NCBI GenBank assembly: GCA_023055505.1
Contig: JALIRH010000119.1
Location: 124,001-188,000, forward strand
Reading direction: 5' to 3'
Source: Callipepla californica brunnescens
Lineage: Eukaryota; Chordata; Aves; Galliformes; Odontophoridae
Length of the DNA stretch: 64,000 nt
Below are positions 1 through 11,851 of the stretch, piece by piece. The notes beneath the pieces are model-generated. The model made no database searches and was not told where the DNA came from. It was given only the letters and a program-made list of their open reading frames with translations. A program made the position numbers and the translations under genes. Within the stretch, counting starts at the first letter, position 1. Each line of letters opens with the position of its first letter.

Positions 1-3000
1 ATTGATTCCTGTGTCCCCATTGATCCCTATGGCTCTATTGATTCCTAAGGCCCCATTGAGTTCTATGGCCCCATTGATCCCTATGGCCCCATTGATCCCT
101 ATGGCCATATTGATTCCTATAGCCCCATTGATTCCAAAGGCCCCATTGATCCCTAGGGCCCCATTGATTCCTATGGCCCCATTGATCCCTATGGCCCCAT
201 TGATTCCTATTGCCCCATTGATCCCTATGGCCCCACTGATTCCTATGGCCCCATTGATTAGTATGGTCTCATTGATTCCTATGGCCCCATTGATCCCTAT
301 GGCCCCATTGATCCATATGTCCCCATTGATCCCTACATCCCCATTGATTCCTATGGCCCCATTGATTCTTATGGTCCCATTGATCCCTATGGCATCATTG
401 AGTTCTATGGCCCCATTGATTTCTATGGCTCCATTGATTCATACGGCCCCATTGATTCCTAAGGCCCTTATGATTTCTATGCAATAATTGATCCCTATGG
501 CCACATTGATCCCTATGGCAGCATCGATCCCTATGGCCCCATTGATCCCTATGGCCCCATTGATTTTTATGGCCACATTGATTCCTACGGTCCCATTTAT
601 TTCTATGACCCCATTGATTCCTATGGCCCCATTGATCCTTAAGGTCCCATTGATCCCTCTGGCCCCATTGATCCCTACGGCCCCATTGATCCCTACGGCC
701 CCATTGATCCCTACGGCCCCACTGATTTTTAACATCCCATTGATTCCTGTGGCACCATTGATACCTATGGTCCCATTGATTCCTATGGCCCCTTTGATTC
801 CTGTGGCCCCATTGATTCCTACGGCCCCATTGATTCCTATTGCCATATTGATTCCAAAGGCCCTATTTATTCCTATGGACCCACTGATTCCTATGGCCAC
901 ACTGATTCCTATGGCCCCATTGATTCCTAAACCCCATTGATTCCTATGGCCCATCTGAGTCCTATGGCCCCATTGATCCCTATGGTCCCATTGATCCCTA
1001 TGGCCCTATTGATTCCTGTGGCCCCATTGATCCCTATGGCCCCACTGAGTTCTATGGCCCCACTGATTCCGATGGCCCCTTTGATTCCTATGGTCCCACC
1101 GATCCCTATGGCCCCATTGATTCCTAGGGCCACATCAATTCCTATGACCCAATTGATTCCTATGGCCCCATTGATTCCTATGGCCCCAATGATCCCTATA
1201 GCCCCATTGATCCCTATGGCCCTATTGATCCCTATGGCCCCATTGAGTTCTATTGACCCATTGATCCCTATGGCCACATTGACCCCTATGGTCCCATTGA
1301 TTACTAAGGCCCCATTGATTCCAAAGGTCCCATTGATTCCAAAGTTCCCATTGATCCCTATGGCCCCATTGATCCCTCTTCCACATTGATCCCTATGGCC
1401 CCTTTGAGTTCTATGGCCCCATTGATTTTTATGGCCCCATTGATTCCTATGGCCTCATAGATCCCTACGGCCCCAGTGATTCCTAAGGCCACATTGATTT
1501 CTTTGGCCACTTTGGTCCCTATGGCTCCATTGATCGCTGTGGATCCATTAATTCCTATGGCCCCATTGATCCCTATGGCCCCATTGATTCCTATGGCCCC
1601 ACTGAATTCTAAGGCCCCATTGAGTTCTATGGCCCCATTGATTCCTATGGCCCCATTGATCCCTATGGCCCCATTGACTCCTATGGCCCCATTGATCCCT
1701 ATGGCCCCACTGATTTCTATGGCCCCATTGATTACTATGGCCCCATTGATCGCTATGGCCCCATTGATTCCTATGGCCCTATTGAGTTCTGTGGCCCCAT
1801 TGATCCCTATGGTCCCATTGATCCCTATGGCCCCATTGATTCCTATGGCCCCTTTGATCCCTATGGTCCCATTGATCCCTATGGCCCCATTGATTCCTAT
1901 GGCCCCATTGATTCCTATGGCCCCATTGATCCCTATGGCCCCATTGATCCATAAGGCCCCGTTGATTGCTATGGCCCCATTGATCCCTATGGCCCCATTG
2001 ATCCATATGGCCCCTTTGATTCCTATGGCCCCATTGATTTCTATGGCCCCATTGATTCCTATGGTCCCATTGGTCCCTATGGTTCCATTAAGTTCTATGA
2101 CCCCATTGATCCCTATGGCCCCATTGATTCCTATGGCCCCATTGAATTCTATGGCCCCATTGAGTTCTCTGGCCCCATTGATTCCTAAGGCTACATTGAG
2201 TTCTATGGCTCCATTCATCGCTATGGCCCCATTCATACCTATGGCCCCTCTCATACCTATGGCCCCATTCATTCCTATGGCCCCATTGAGTTCTAAGGCC
2301 CCTTTGATTCTTAAGGCTACATTGAGTTCTATGGCTCCATTCATCGATATGGCCCCATTCATACCTATGGCCCCATTCATACCTATGGCCCCATTCATTC
2401 CTATGGTCCCATTGAGTTCTATGGCCCCTTTGATTCCTATGGCCCCATTGATCCCTAAGGCCCCATTGACTCCTATGGCCCCATTGATCCCAATGGCCCC
2501 ACACATTTCTATGGCCCCATTGATTCCTACGGTCCCATTGATCCCTATGGCCCCATTGATCCCTATGGCTCCATTGATCCCTATGGCCCCTTTGAGTTGT
2601 ATGGCCCCATTTATTCCTATGGCCCCATTGATTCCTATGACACCAATGATTCCTGTGGCCCCGCTGATCACTACGGCCACATTGATTCCTATGGCCACAT
2701 TGATCTCCATGGCCCAACAGAGTTCTATGGCGCCACTGATTCCTATGGCCACATTGATCCCAATGGCCCCATTGATTCCTATTGCCCCATTGAGTTCTAT
2801 GGCTCCATTGATTCCTATGGCCCCATTGAGTTCTACTGCCACACTGATTCCTATGGCCCCATTGAATCCTTTGGCCTCATTGATACCTATGGCTCCATCG
2901 ATCCCTATGTCCCCACTAATCCCTATGGCCCCATTGATTTCTAAGGCCCAATTGATACCTACGGTTCCTTTTATTTCTATGGCCCGATTGATTCCTATGG

Positions 3001-5809
3001 TTCCATTGATCCCTATGGTCCAATTGATCCCTATGGCCCCATTGAGTTCTATGGCCCCATTGATCCCTAGGGCCCCATTGATTCCTATGACCCCATTGAT
3101 CCCTATGGTCACAACGATTCCTATGTCCCACTTGATTCCTGTGGCCCCATTGATTCCTATGGCCCCATTGATCCCTGTGGCCCCACTGATTCCTATGGCC
3201 CCATTGATTCCTATAATCCCATTGATCCCTATGGCCCCATTGATCCCTATGGCCCCTTTGATCCCTATGGCCCCTTTGAGTTCTATGGCCCCATTGATTC
3301 CTATGGCCCCATTGATTCCTAAGGCCCCATTGATCCTTATGGCCTCATTGATCCTTATGACCCCATTGATGCCTATGGTCCCATTGATCCCTATGGCCCC
3401 ATTGAGTTCTATGGCCCCATTGATTCCTATGGCCCCATTAATTCCTAAGGCCCCATTGATCCTTATGGCCTCATTGATCCTTATGGCCCCATTGATGCCT
3501 ATGGCCCCATTGACCCCTATGGCCCCATTGAATCCTATGGCCCCATTGAAACCTATATCCCCATTGATTCCTGTGGCCACATTGATCCCTATCGCCCCAT
3601 TGATCGCTGTGGCCCCATTGATTCGTATGGCCCCATTGATCCCTATGGCCCCACTGAGTTTTATGGCGCCACTGATTCCTATGGCCGCATTGATTCCTGT
3701 GGCCCCATTGATCCCTATGGCCCCACTGAGTTTTATGGCGCCACTGATTCCTATGGCCGCATTGATTCCTGTGGCCCCATTGATCCCTATGGCCCCATTG
3801 ATCCCTATGGTCCCTTTATTCCCTAAGGCCCCATGTAGTTCTATGGCCCCATTCATCCCTATGGCCCCATTGATTCCTATGGCCCCATTGATTCTTATGG
3901 TCCCATTGATTCCTGTGGCCCCATTGATCCCTATGGTCCCTTTGATTCCTATGGCCCCTTTGATTCCTTTGGCCCCATTGATTCCTATGGCCTTCTTGAT
4001 CCCAATGGCCCCACTGAGTTCTATGGCCCCACTGATTCCAATGGCCCCATTCATTCCTATTGCCCCACTGATTCCTATGGCCCCATTGATTCCTATGGCC
4101 CCATTGATTCCTATGGCCCCATTGAGTTCTATGGCCCCATTGATCCCTATGGCCCCATTGATCCCTATGGCCCCAATGAGTTCTATGGCGCCATTGAGTT
4201 CTATGGCCTCATTGATCCCTATGGCCCCAATGATCCCTACGGCCCCTTTGAGTTCTATGGCCCCATTCATTCCTATGGCCCCATTGATTCCTATGGCCCC
4301 ATTGAGTTCTATGGCCCCATTGATCCCTATGGCCCCATTGATCCCTATGTCCCCATTGAGTTCTATGGCTCCATTGAGTTCTATGGCCCCATTGATCCCT
4401 AAGGCCCCGTTGATCCCTATGGCCCCTTTGAGTTCTATTGCCCCATTGATTCCTATGTCCCCATTGATCCCTATGGCCCCATTGATTCCTATGGCCCCTT
4501 TGAGTTCTATGGCCCCATTGGTCCCTAAGGCCCCTTTGATTTTTATGGCCCCATTGAGTTCTATGGCCCCATTAATTCCTTTGGCCCCATTGACCCCTAT
4601 GTCCCCTCTGAGTTCCATGGTCCCCCTGATTCCAATGGCCTCATTGATCCCTATGGCCCATTAGAGTTCTATGGCCCCATTGAGTTCTCTGGCTCTATTG
4701 ATTCCTAAGGCCCCATTGATTTCTATGGTCCCTTTGATGACTATGGCCCCATTGATTCCTGTGGCCCCATTGATCCCTATGGCCCCACTGATTTCTATGG
4801 CCCCACTGATTCCTATGGCCCAATTAATCCCTCTTGCCCAATTAATCTTTATGGCCCCTTTGAGTTCTATGGCTCCATTGAGTTCTATGGCTCCATGATC
4901 CCTATGGCCCCTTTGATCCCTATGGCCCCGCTGATCCCGATGGCCCCATTGAGTCCTATGGCCCCATTGATCCTTATGGCCTAATTGATCCCTATGGCCC
5001 AATTGATTCCTATGGTCCCTTTGATCTCTACTACCTCATTGAGTTCTATGGCCCCATTGATTCTTATGGCCCCATTGATTCCTATGGCCCCATTGATTCC
5101 CATGGCCGCATTGATCTCCATGGCCCCATTGATCCCTATGGTCCTATTGACCCCTATGTCCCCAATGATTCCTAAGGCCCCACTGATTCCTCCGGCACCA
5201 CTGATTCTTATGGCCTCTCTGATTCCGATGGCCCCACTTATTCCTATGGTCCCATTGATCCCTATGGCCCCATTGATCCCTGTGGCCCCATTGATTCCTA
5301 TGGCCCCATTGATCCCTATGTCCCAATTGCATTCTATGTTCGCATGGATTCCTATGGCCTTATTGATCCCTATGGCCCTATTGATCCTTATGTCTCCATT
5401 GAGTTGTATGGCTCCATTGAGTTCTATGGCTCCATTGATCCCTATGGCCCATTGAGTTCTATGGCCCCATTGAGTTCTATGGCCCCATTGATTCCTATGG
5501 CCCCATTGATTTTTATGGCCCCTTTGAGTTCTATGGCCCCATTGATTTCTATGGCCCAATTGATCCCTATGGCCCCATTGATCCCTATTTCCCTTCTGAG
5601 TTCTATGGCCCCATTGAGTTCTATGGCCCCATTGATTCCTGCGGCCCCTTTGATTCCTATGGCCCCATTGATTTCTATAGTCCCACTGATCCCTATGGTC
5701 TAATTGTAACCTATGTTCCCATTTATTCCTATGGCCCCTTGATCCCTATGGCCCCAGTGATCCCTATGGCCCCATTGAGTTCTAAGGCCCCATTGATCCC
5801 TATGGCCCC
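1..5809. repeat. Satellite array A, 18-bp unit
   Basis: Tandem repeat of the 18-bp unit GGCCCCATTGATTCCTAT. Three common unit types differ at positions 12-14: ATTGATTCCTAT, ATTGATCCCTAT and ATTGAGTTCTAT. Four of six frames are open in the consensus, because 18 is a multiple of 3; the other two have TGA or TAG in each unit. This produces long apparent proteins, for instance a 1086-codon frame at 4618-1358 minus and a 1062-codon frame at 1476-4664 plus, made of hexapeptides such as MAPLIP or NGAIGI. I do not treat these as genes. Local duplications are visible: 72 bp apart near 3659/3731 and 126 bp apart near 2191/2317. The array continues off the left edge and is cut on the right by ERV1. I do not recognise this satellite by name. 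Confidence 0.97.
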
Positions 5810-6390
5810 TGTTATAAGTGTGAAGAACGATACACACCGTCCGCTGCCAATAGTAAGTAATTTATTAAGTAAGCAATAAACGTGCGAAACAGCGCTGGGC
5901 GGCCTGGAGTCTCCGCTCCACTAACGGCGCGCACCGGGACCTTCCGACCCCCTCTTTTTATTGTCTCTTATCTCTGTTTTCTTGTTATTCTTTTCTTTCT
6001 GGGCTGCGCCGGCTGGTATTTGGGAGTCATCCTCTGTCTCCTTGCAGAGATGAATGCTACCGTGTTTTTCAGCTCCAATTATGTAGGCTTAAGAGAAGGC
6101 TCCTGCTTATTATTTTTCTTGTTTTCAATTCTTTAGAAGGTCACTACTATCTGTGCAACTATCAGAACTAACGAGACGCGGTGGCCCCATTTTACAAAAA
6201 CATTCATATATCTATTTTTAAGTCTCCTACAAGCTACATAATTCTAAGAGAAGGAAAAGATAAACACACTGAAGGATACTGAGGCATCTGTCTTGTGACT
6301 GGTTTGATTAACAAGTATAGAAAGTGAAAAACACTGAGACACCGGTTTGATTAACAATTATAGAAAGTACAGAACTCAATTTCTATCACA
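5810..6390 (-). repeat. ERV1 3' LTR
   Basis: 581 bp, TG...CA ends in element sense (TGTGATAG...TTATAACA). It is the same length as the 5' LTR at 11852-12432, with seven substitutions between them by eye. An AATAAA lies close to the element-sense 3' end. It abuts satellite A at 5809. Confidence 0.95.
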
Positions 6391-6938
6391 ATCCCCCCTT
6401 TTCTTTTTTATCATCTTGTTTATCAAACCGTGTCACTGCATCTTGAGCTAAAACATGATCTTTTCTTTTCCAGTGTATCAGATAGTGTTTTATGGTATTG
6501 GTTATCTTACTTAGCATATAGAAACTAATGATCAGTATTAAAGTTATCAGAATTAAGGGCCCATCTATAGTGTATAATAAAGCCGTGATCAGGACTTGAT
6601 TTCTTTTTTTCAAACACTTCTTGTTTTTCTAGTATCTTAGCCATAGAATTTCTAACTACTGCTGTGTGATCAACATACGAACAACACTCTTCCCTCATTG
6701 CTACACATAATCCTCCTTGTTGTACAAATACAAGATCCAATCCTCATCGATTCCGTAAGACTACTTCAGATAACAATGTTAGGGATTTTTCCAAGGCAGA
6801 AAATGACTTTTCAATATACTCCAGCTTTTCTTCAACCACTCTTTTCAGCAGGATGAGCTGATCTGATTGATGAGGGCTGTTATCTGATTTTACCACTGTT
6901 GTCATTAACGAGACCACTGCTATTATTGGTATACTCAT
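6386..6938 (-). pseudogene. env: ERV1 env transmembrane subunit remnant
   Basis: Only the transmembrane half of env is left. From 6938 downwards the frame encodes a hydrophobic fusion-peptide-like start and a heptad-rich helix. It then meets an in-frame TGA at 6744-6746, exactly where an arginine is expected in the conserved RNR-GLDL stretch; CGA to TGA would explain it. Beyond the stop the same frame continues with the CX6CC motif (CVAMREECC), typical of gamma-type env. Near 6610 an A-rich run shifts the frame, and the membrane anchor (LILITLILIISF) and tail lie in the next frame, ending inside the LTR. The surface subunit is missing: the stretch 6939-7470 is AT-rich with no recognisable SU. 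Confidence 0.85.
6391..6409 (-). promoter_or_regulatory. ERV1 polypurine tract
   Basis: In element sense a run of A and G (AAAAAAGAAAAGGGGGGAT) lies directly before the 3' LTR. This is the plus-strand DNA priming site of retroviral reverse transcription. Confidence 0.85.
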
Positions 6939-7470
6939 TTTCCAGACTGAATATCCTTAAGATATTGAAATGTTTCTTAGCCTCCCCCTTTCCCTTTTGT
7001 TGCCAATAGCAACTTTCAATATTGCTTTGTAAGCATACAATCTAGATTAGGGGACAAAGGTCAAGGTAATTCTTGCTCCACTTTGGAGGTTATTCTCATA
7101 CCCCCACTGTTGTACGGCTCTGTCTCCCCTCGCCTACTCTTTTGCTTAGAGCAGCGGGGTATATGATCTTCTCGACAGCAGTCGTATTCTTCAGGGGAAC
7201 CTCCTCTGTCCTTGCCTTACTAGTTCCCCTAATCCCTTTCTTGATAGGAATTGAGTAGTTCCTCTTTTATCAAATTATTTTCCAATTATCTTAAGAGGTA
7301 TTCATAGGAAAAGTGAGTTCACCAATATTCGCAATGCACAACACAATATTTCTATATATATATACAAATCATATAATAGAATGCTTAAATTGTCTAAAAA
7401 AAAGGAAACAAAAACAATAATAAACAATTCACATAATAAAATATCTAAAAAAAAAGCAGTAATTTCTAAA
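6939..7470 (-). other. ERV1 region between pol and TM env; no recognisable SU
   Basis: AT-rich stretch with short A and T runs and TA repeats (about 7350-7460). The surface env should lie here and would be over 1 kb. I see no conserved SU motif or long frame, so most of SU has been deleted. Confidence 0.6.
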
Positions 7471-9996
7471 TCATTTAGCACTTTCCACTGGAGGTGTTGT
7501 ATCATGGATTGGTCCTTTCACTCGACTTGCATGAGTCCATCCACGCTCTGCTGTCCGAATCGCCGTTTCTGTTGTTAATAAAACAAGAAAAGGTCCTTCC
7601 CAGCGGGGAGTTAAAGAAGATTCTTTCCACGTTTTAATTAAAACCTTGTCCCCTGGATTGATTCGATGCATTGCTATATCTAGTGGAGGCCTTTGTACCA
7701 CCAATCCTTTTTTTTTTTTTTTTTTAATTCATTCCTCCTTTTATTGATTTCAATTAAATATTCCTGTAATAATTTATCTTCTATTTTAGGATGTTCTGAT
7801 GGTAGTTCTAAATCATATGGTATTCCATATAACATTTCAAAAGGTGATATTCCAGTATCTGTTCTGGGTTGTGTTCTTAGATTAAGTAGTGCCAACGGTA
7901 AACATTTGATCCAAGACATTTTGGTTTCAATCATCAATTTAGTAAGTTGTTTTTTAATCTCCCCATTCATCCTTTCCACTTTTCCAGAGCTCTGTGGATG
8001 CCACGGGGTATGATATTCCCATTTGGTTCCCATAGGAGCTAAGGCTTCTTTCACTGCCTTTGATACAAAGTGAGGGCCTCTATCTGAATCTATAACTTCA
8101 ATATTCCCATATCTGGGAATAATATGTTCGAATAATGTTTTAATTACTACCTGGGCTGTTGCTCTAGCAGTGGGGTAGGCCTCCACAAAATGTGTCAGAT
8201 GATCTATTATTACTAATAAGTATTTATACCTTCCAATTTTTGGGAGTTCTGTGAAGTCTATCTGTATTTTAGCAAAAGGTCTAACAGCTAATTCCCTTCC
8301 TCCTTGTATTTTTTCCCTTAGTTGTTGTTTATTTATTCTCCTACAAATCATGCAACTGCCTACTATTCGTTTGGCTATATTATAAATGCCTATACACATA
8401 TATTTAATTGTAAATTGATCTACTAAGGCCTGTACTCCCCAATGAGTTTGTTTATGAAATTCTCCTAATATTTTCCAGGTGAGTCCTTTAGGGATTACCT
8501 CCCTTCCATCGGGTAATAACCATTTTCCCTCTTTTTCCTCAACTTTCATTTGTCTTAGTCTTTCTTTTTCTTGTATAGTAAAACTCTTAGCCTCGTTTAT
8601 TTCTTTCCGGGAATCATCAGTCTGTATTTCTTTTAATATCTTTAAGGCCGCTCTTTTAGCTTCCTCGTCAGCCAAATTATTTCCCCTTATTTGAATCGAC
8701 ATCCCCCTCTGGTGACCTTTTACGTACACTACTGCAATTTTCTTTGGGTCTCGTACTGCCTTAAGAGTCTGTCTTATCAATGACTCATGGATTAACCCTT
8801 TCCCATGTGAATTCACCAGTCCTCTTTCTTCCCATATTTTCCCGAAGGTATGAACTACCCCATACACGTATCTAGAATCTGTATAAATAGTCCCAATTTT
8901 TCCTTTTAACATCTGTAAGGCTCTGAGGACTGCATATAATTCACAGGCCTGAGCTGACCATGTTTTATCCAATGGTCCTGATTCAATTACTGTAAATGTT
9001 TTTCCATTTATTATAGCATATCCTGATCTACGTTTTCCTTCTACTATACGGGATGAACCATCTACAAATAACTTTTCCCCTTCTGATAATTCCTCCTCCT
9101 CTAGGTCCTCCCGTATTTTAACTTGCTGTTCTATGCACTGAATACAATTATGGGTTAACCCCTCATCTGGTTCCCCATATAAAAATTGAGCAGGATTTTG
9201 TAAACTCGTAGTCTCTATTTCTAATTTAGGAGAGTGTATTAAGATCCCTTCATATTTTAATAGCCTAGCATCTGTAATCCACTTATTTGCCCTCTGTTGT
9301 AATACCCCCCCTTATGTTATGTGGGGTATACACTTTTAATTCACCCCCAAAAGTAATTTTCTCTGCTTCTTCTACTAACAGAGCTACAGCAACTATTGCT
9401 TGTAAACATGTAGGCCACCCACGACTAACAGGATCTAAGAGTTTCGAAAAGTATCCTACTGGCTTTTTCTTCCCAGCCCACTCCTGGGTCAGTACTCCAA
9501 AAGCAGTCCCTTCTTCTGTATTTACAAAAAGGTAAAATGGTCTTTTTATATCTGGTAGGCTTAATACTGGTGCATTAACAAGGTCTATTTTTAAATTTTC
9601 TAATTTTTGCTCATCTTCTGCCATTAAGGTACATAGCTTAACAGTTAATTCTTTATCTTTCACTTCTAAATTTATTCCTAACTCCACAATTAAGTCTCTC
9701 CCTAATAAATTATATCCTGCTTCAGGTACCAATAAAAAGGATCCAATTCCAAAAGTATTAGGTGATTCTATTTCTACTTGCTTTACAACAGGTACTGTAA
9801 AAGGCTCCCCTTTTGCTCCAATTACTTGTAACTTTTCCGAGGATAAAGAACATCCTTGTGGTAAATACTGGATAGTGGATCTTTCTGCCCCAGAATCTAC
9901 TAAAAATTCTATTTCTTGACGCTGGGGACCCAATTTCAATTTTATCAAGGGCTCCTTTTTCTCCTGAGTCCCCAGCACATAGAGCCCCTTACCCCC
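7471..9996 (-). pseudogene. pol: ERV1 pro-pol: protease, RT remnant, RNase H, integrase (broken)
   Basis: The frame opens directly after the gag stop, in the gag frame. Protease comes first (VDSGAERS active site, DSGA in place of the commoner DTGA). It then runs straight into the RT connection region (LVNAPVLSLPDIKRPF), so the RT fingers and palm, including the YxDD box, are deleted in frame. A run of seven C on the plus strand at 9305-9311 shifts the frame by one; the new frame carries RNase H (FVDGSS, CELYAV, YTDSRY, NNLADEEA) and integrase. Integrase shows the H-H/C-C finger (CMIC) and the D-D-E core (IDFTE, DSDRGPHF, GKVERMN). An 18-base T run at 7708-7725 shifts the frame again before the GPF-type C-terminal domain (WEGPF), which ends at 7471. 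Confidence 0.92.
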
Positions 9997-9999
9997 TCA
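9997..9999 (-). promoter_or_regulatory. ERV1 gag-pol readthrough stop (UGA)
   Basis: The gag frame ends in UGA and pro-pol continues in the same frame without another stop or a start codon. The following bases are G-rich (GGGGGTAAGGGG). Gammaretroviruses express pol by reading through one gag stop, usually UAG with a 3' pseudoknot. The layout here is the same with UGA; whether a pseudoknot forms is inferred, not shown. Confidence 0.75.
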
Positions 10000-11466
10000 G
10001 TCCTCTTTAAACATTTTCTCATCCTGAATTCTTTTTCTACAGTCTTTCTTCATATGCCCCTTTTTCTGACAGTAGAAGCATTCTACCGTCCTCATATTTC
10101 TAGATCTCGTCTGATTAGACAGAAACACACTCCCTGTCTGAGGAATATTCCCTCTTTTCTTTGTTTGAAACGCCCCCTTCTGTCCTTCTCTTACTGCAGC
10201 TGCCAAGAGTCTAGCCTGTCTTTTCTGAATCTCTTCCTCTCTTCTTACGTACACTTTCTGGGCCTCCCTCAGCAATTCATCTAATCCTCTCTCCTGCCAA
10301 TCTTCCAACTTTTCTAGTTTCTTTCGAATATCTGTCCAGGACTTAGCCACAAACTGCGTTTTCAGGAGAGTCTGTCCTACGGGGGTGGCAGGATCTAACC
10401 CCGAATATAACTGCAAATTTCTACGCAGTCTCTCTAACCATTCAGTAGGGGTTTCGTCCTTTTTCTGTTGCTCGTTAAAAGCCTTATTGATATTCTGTCC
10501 CCTAGGGACAGACTCTCTAATCCCTTGAATAATAATTATTCGCAAGTCTGCCATATGGGTACGATGTTCCTGGTTCTGATTATCCCAATTGGGCCGCTGT
10601 AAAGGCCACTTTACATCTGCTCCTGGACCAGCTTGGTGTTGCCGATCCCAAATTCGCATACCTGCTCTCCTGATCATATCCCTTTCTTCTACTGTAAATA
10701 GTATAGTTAGGATTGCCTGTATTTCATCCCAGGTATAAAGGTTGGGACCTAAAAATTGATCTAGTCTCTCAGAGACCCCTAAAGGATCCTCTAACAAATT
10801 CCCCATCTCCTTTTTGAACTCCCTTACATCTCCTGAATTTAAGGGAATTGAAACGTATCCAACCCCCGGGTTTGGTCCCCCAGTAGCTACGGGTATTTCT
10901 CTTAAAGGGAGAAGATTTCTTCCTCGACCCCTCTCCTGCCACTGCCTAGCTTGTCTTCTAGTGGTTCTCCTAGGGAAATCTAGGGGTTCATTTTGTTCAT
11001 CCCCCGAATCAGAATCCACCTGCTCCTCTAAGGGAGCTGTTGGGTTCGATTCAGGGGGAGCATAAGGCGGGGGTGGATAGTGTATAATGTCTTCCTCTGT
11101 TGTATTCCTTTTCTTAATTAAAAGGAATACAAAGGTTTGACTATCAGATTCTATCCATAATTTGGCATACTCACTCTCTTCTGAATTAAAAGGCTGTTTT
11201 TCATTCACATAAATATTTAAAGCCTGACAAATCCGGTCATCAAAGGATCCGAATACAGGCCAGAACAACTGATCTGCTCTTATCTGTTCTCCTCCCCACA
11301 CTTCCATACAATAATGTACCATCTTCACCTTACACTTTCCTTGTCTCGATGGAGAATCACCCCAGTGTTTTAACATTAAACCTAGGGGACTTTCTAGCGG
11401 TATGTCTGGTAGCTTCTCCTGCGAGCCACCCATGGGGCCAGAGGGCTTACTCTGACTCTGTCCCAT
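9997..11466 (-). CDS. gag: ERV1 Gag polyprotein (gammaretrovirus-like)
   Basis: Structural polyprotein that would assemble the particle. I chose the internal ATG at 11466 because it gives MGQ, with Gly2 for myristoylation, the usual gammaretroviral matrix start; the frame is open 18 codons further upstream. Length from this start is 489 codons. Order: matrix, a proline-rich segment with the PPPPY late-budding motif (about residue 134), capsid with a major-homology-like stretch (ETPTEWLERL), a charged helical region, and one zinc knuckle CX2CX4HX4C (CFYCQKKGHMKKDC) near the C-terminus. The frame has no internal stop. It ends at UGA 9997, after which pro-pol follows in the same frame. Confidence 0.93.
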   Translation of the reverse strand: MGQSQSKPSGPMGGSQEKLPDIPLESPLGLMLKHWGDSPSRQGKCKVKMVHYCMEVWGGEQIRADQLFWPVFGSFDDRICQALNIYVNEKQPFNSEESEYAKLWIESDSQTFVFLLIKKRNTTEEDIIHYPPPPYAPPESNPTAPLEEQVDSDSGDEQNEPLDFPRRTTRRQARQWQERGRGRNLLPLREIPVATGGPNPGVGYVSIPLNSGDVREFKKEMGNLLEDPLGVSERLDQFLGPNLYTWDEIQAILTILFTVEERDMIRRAGMRIWDRQHQAGPGADVKWPLQRPNWDNQNQEHRTHMADLRIIIIQGIRESVPRGQNINKAFNEQQKKDETPTEWLERLRRNLQLYSGLDPATPVGQTLLKTQFVAKSWTDIRKKLEKLEDWQERGLDELLREAQKVYVRREEEIQKRQARLLAAAVREGQKGAFQTKKRGNIPQTGSVFLSNQTRSRNMRTVECFYCQKKGHMKKDCRKRIQDEKMFKED

Positions 11467-11830
11467 CTTCCGGAGCACTCTCACACACACACACACTCGC
11501 ACCCCTCGGTCGTGACCCACGCCCTCGCGGGCAATGGGAACTGCACTACAAGAGGGTCCGCACTCGCTTCGCCCCTACGGGACGTCTCAGTCAGGCGTGC
11601 TCCGGGATACCCACCCCGACCGAACAGATCCACGCAGATACTTACTCAATCCTGAGTCTTTGTTCGGGTCTTCGTGCACAAGAATTATGGGGTGCTGCAG
11701 TTTCTTTCGCTCGTTTATCAAATTTAGAGTTCGGAGCTACAGGTCCCCGCAACGGAACTACCCAGCCCAGGGGCCGTCCAGAGACGGGGCGCCCCCCCTG
11801 GGGTGAGAATTCCGCAGCGGAATCGCCTGG
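11467..11830 (-). other. ERV1 5' leader
   Basis: Untranslated leader between primer site and gag ATG, with a short CA/TG repeat near 11480-11500. Packaging signals and a splice donor are expected here but I cannot place them with confidence. Confidence 0.6.
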
Positions 11831-11848
11831 ATCCGAGTCACGGCACCA
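11831..11848 (-). promoter_or_regulatory. ERV1 primer binding site, tRNA-His
   Basis: Element-sense TGGTGCCGTGACTCGGAT, three bases inside the 5' LTR. It is complementary to the 3' end of tRNA-His and is the same type of site as in human HERV-H. Confidence 0.9.
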
Positions 11849-11851
11849 AAT

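Noticed and set aside
1358..4664. Apparent giant proteins (over 1000 residues) in the satellite arrays
   Set aside because: They are hexapeptide repeats produced by an 18-bp unit with four open frames. Equally long frames exist on the opposite strand, and there is no start context, domain or splice evidence.
11467..11520. N-terminal extension of ERV1 Gag (18 more codons, starting MGH)
   Set aside because: It is simple-sequence (CA/TG) derived, and the internal MGQ start is the typical myristoylated one.
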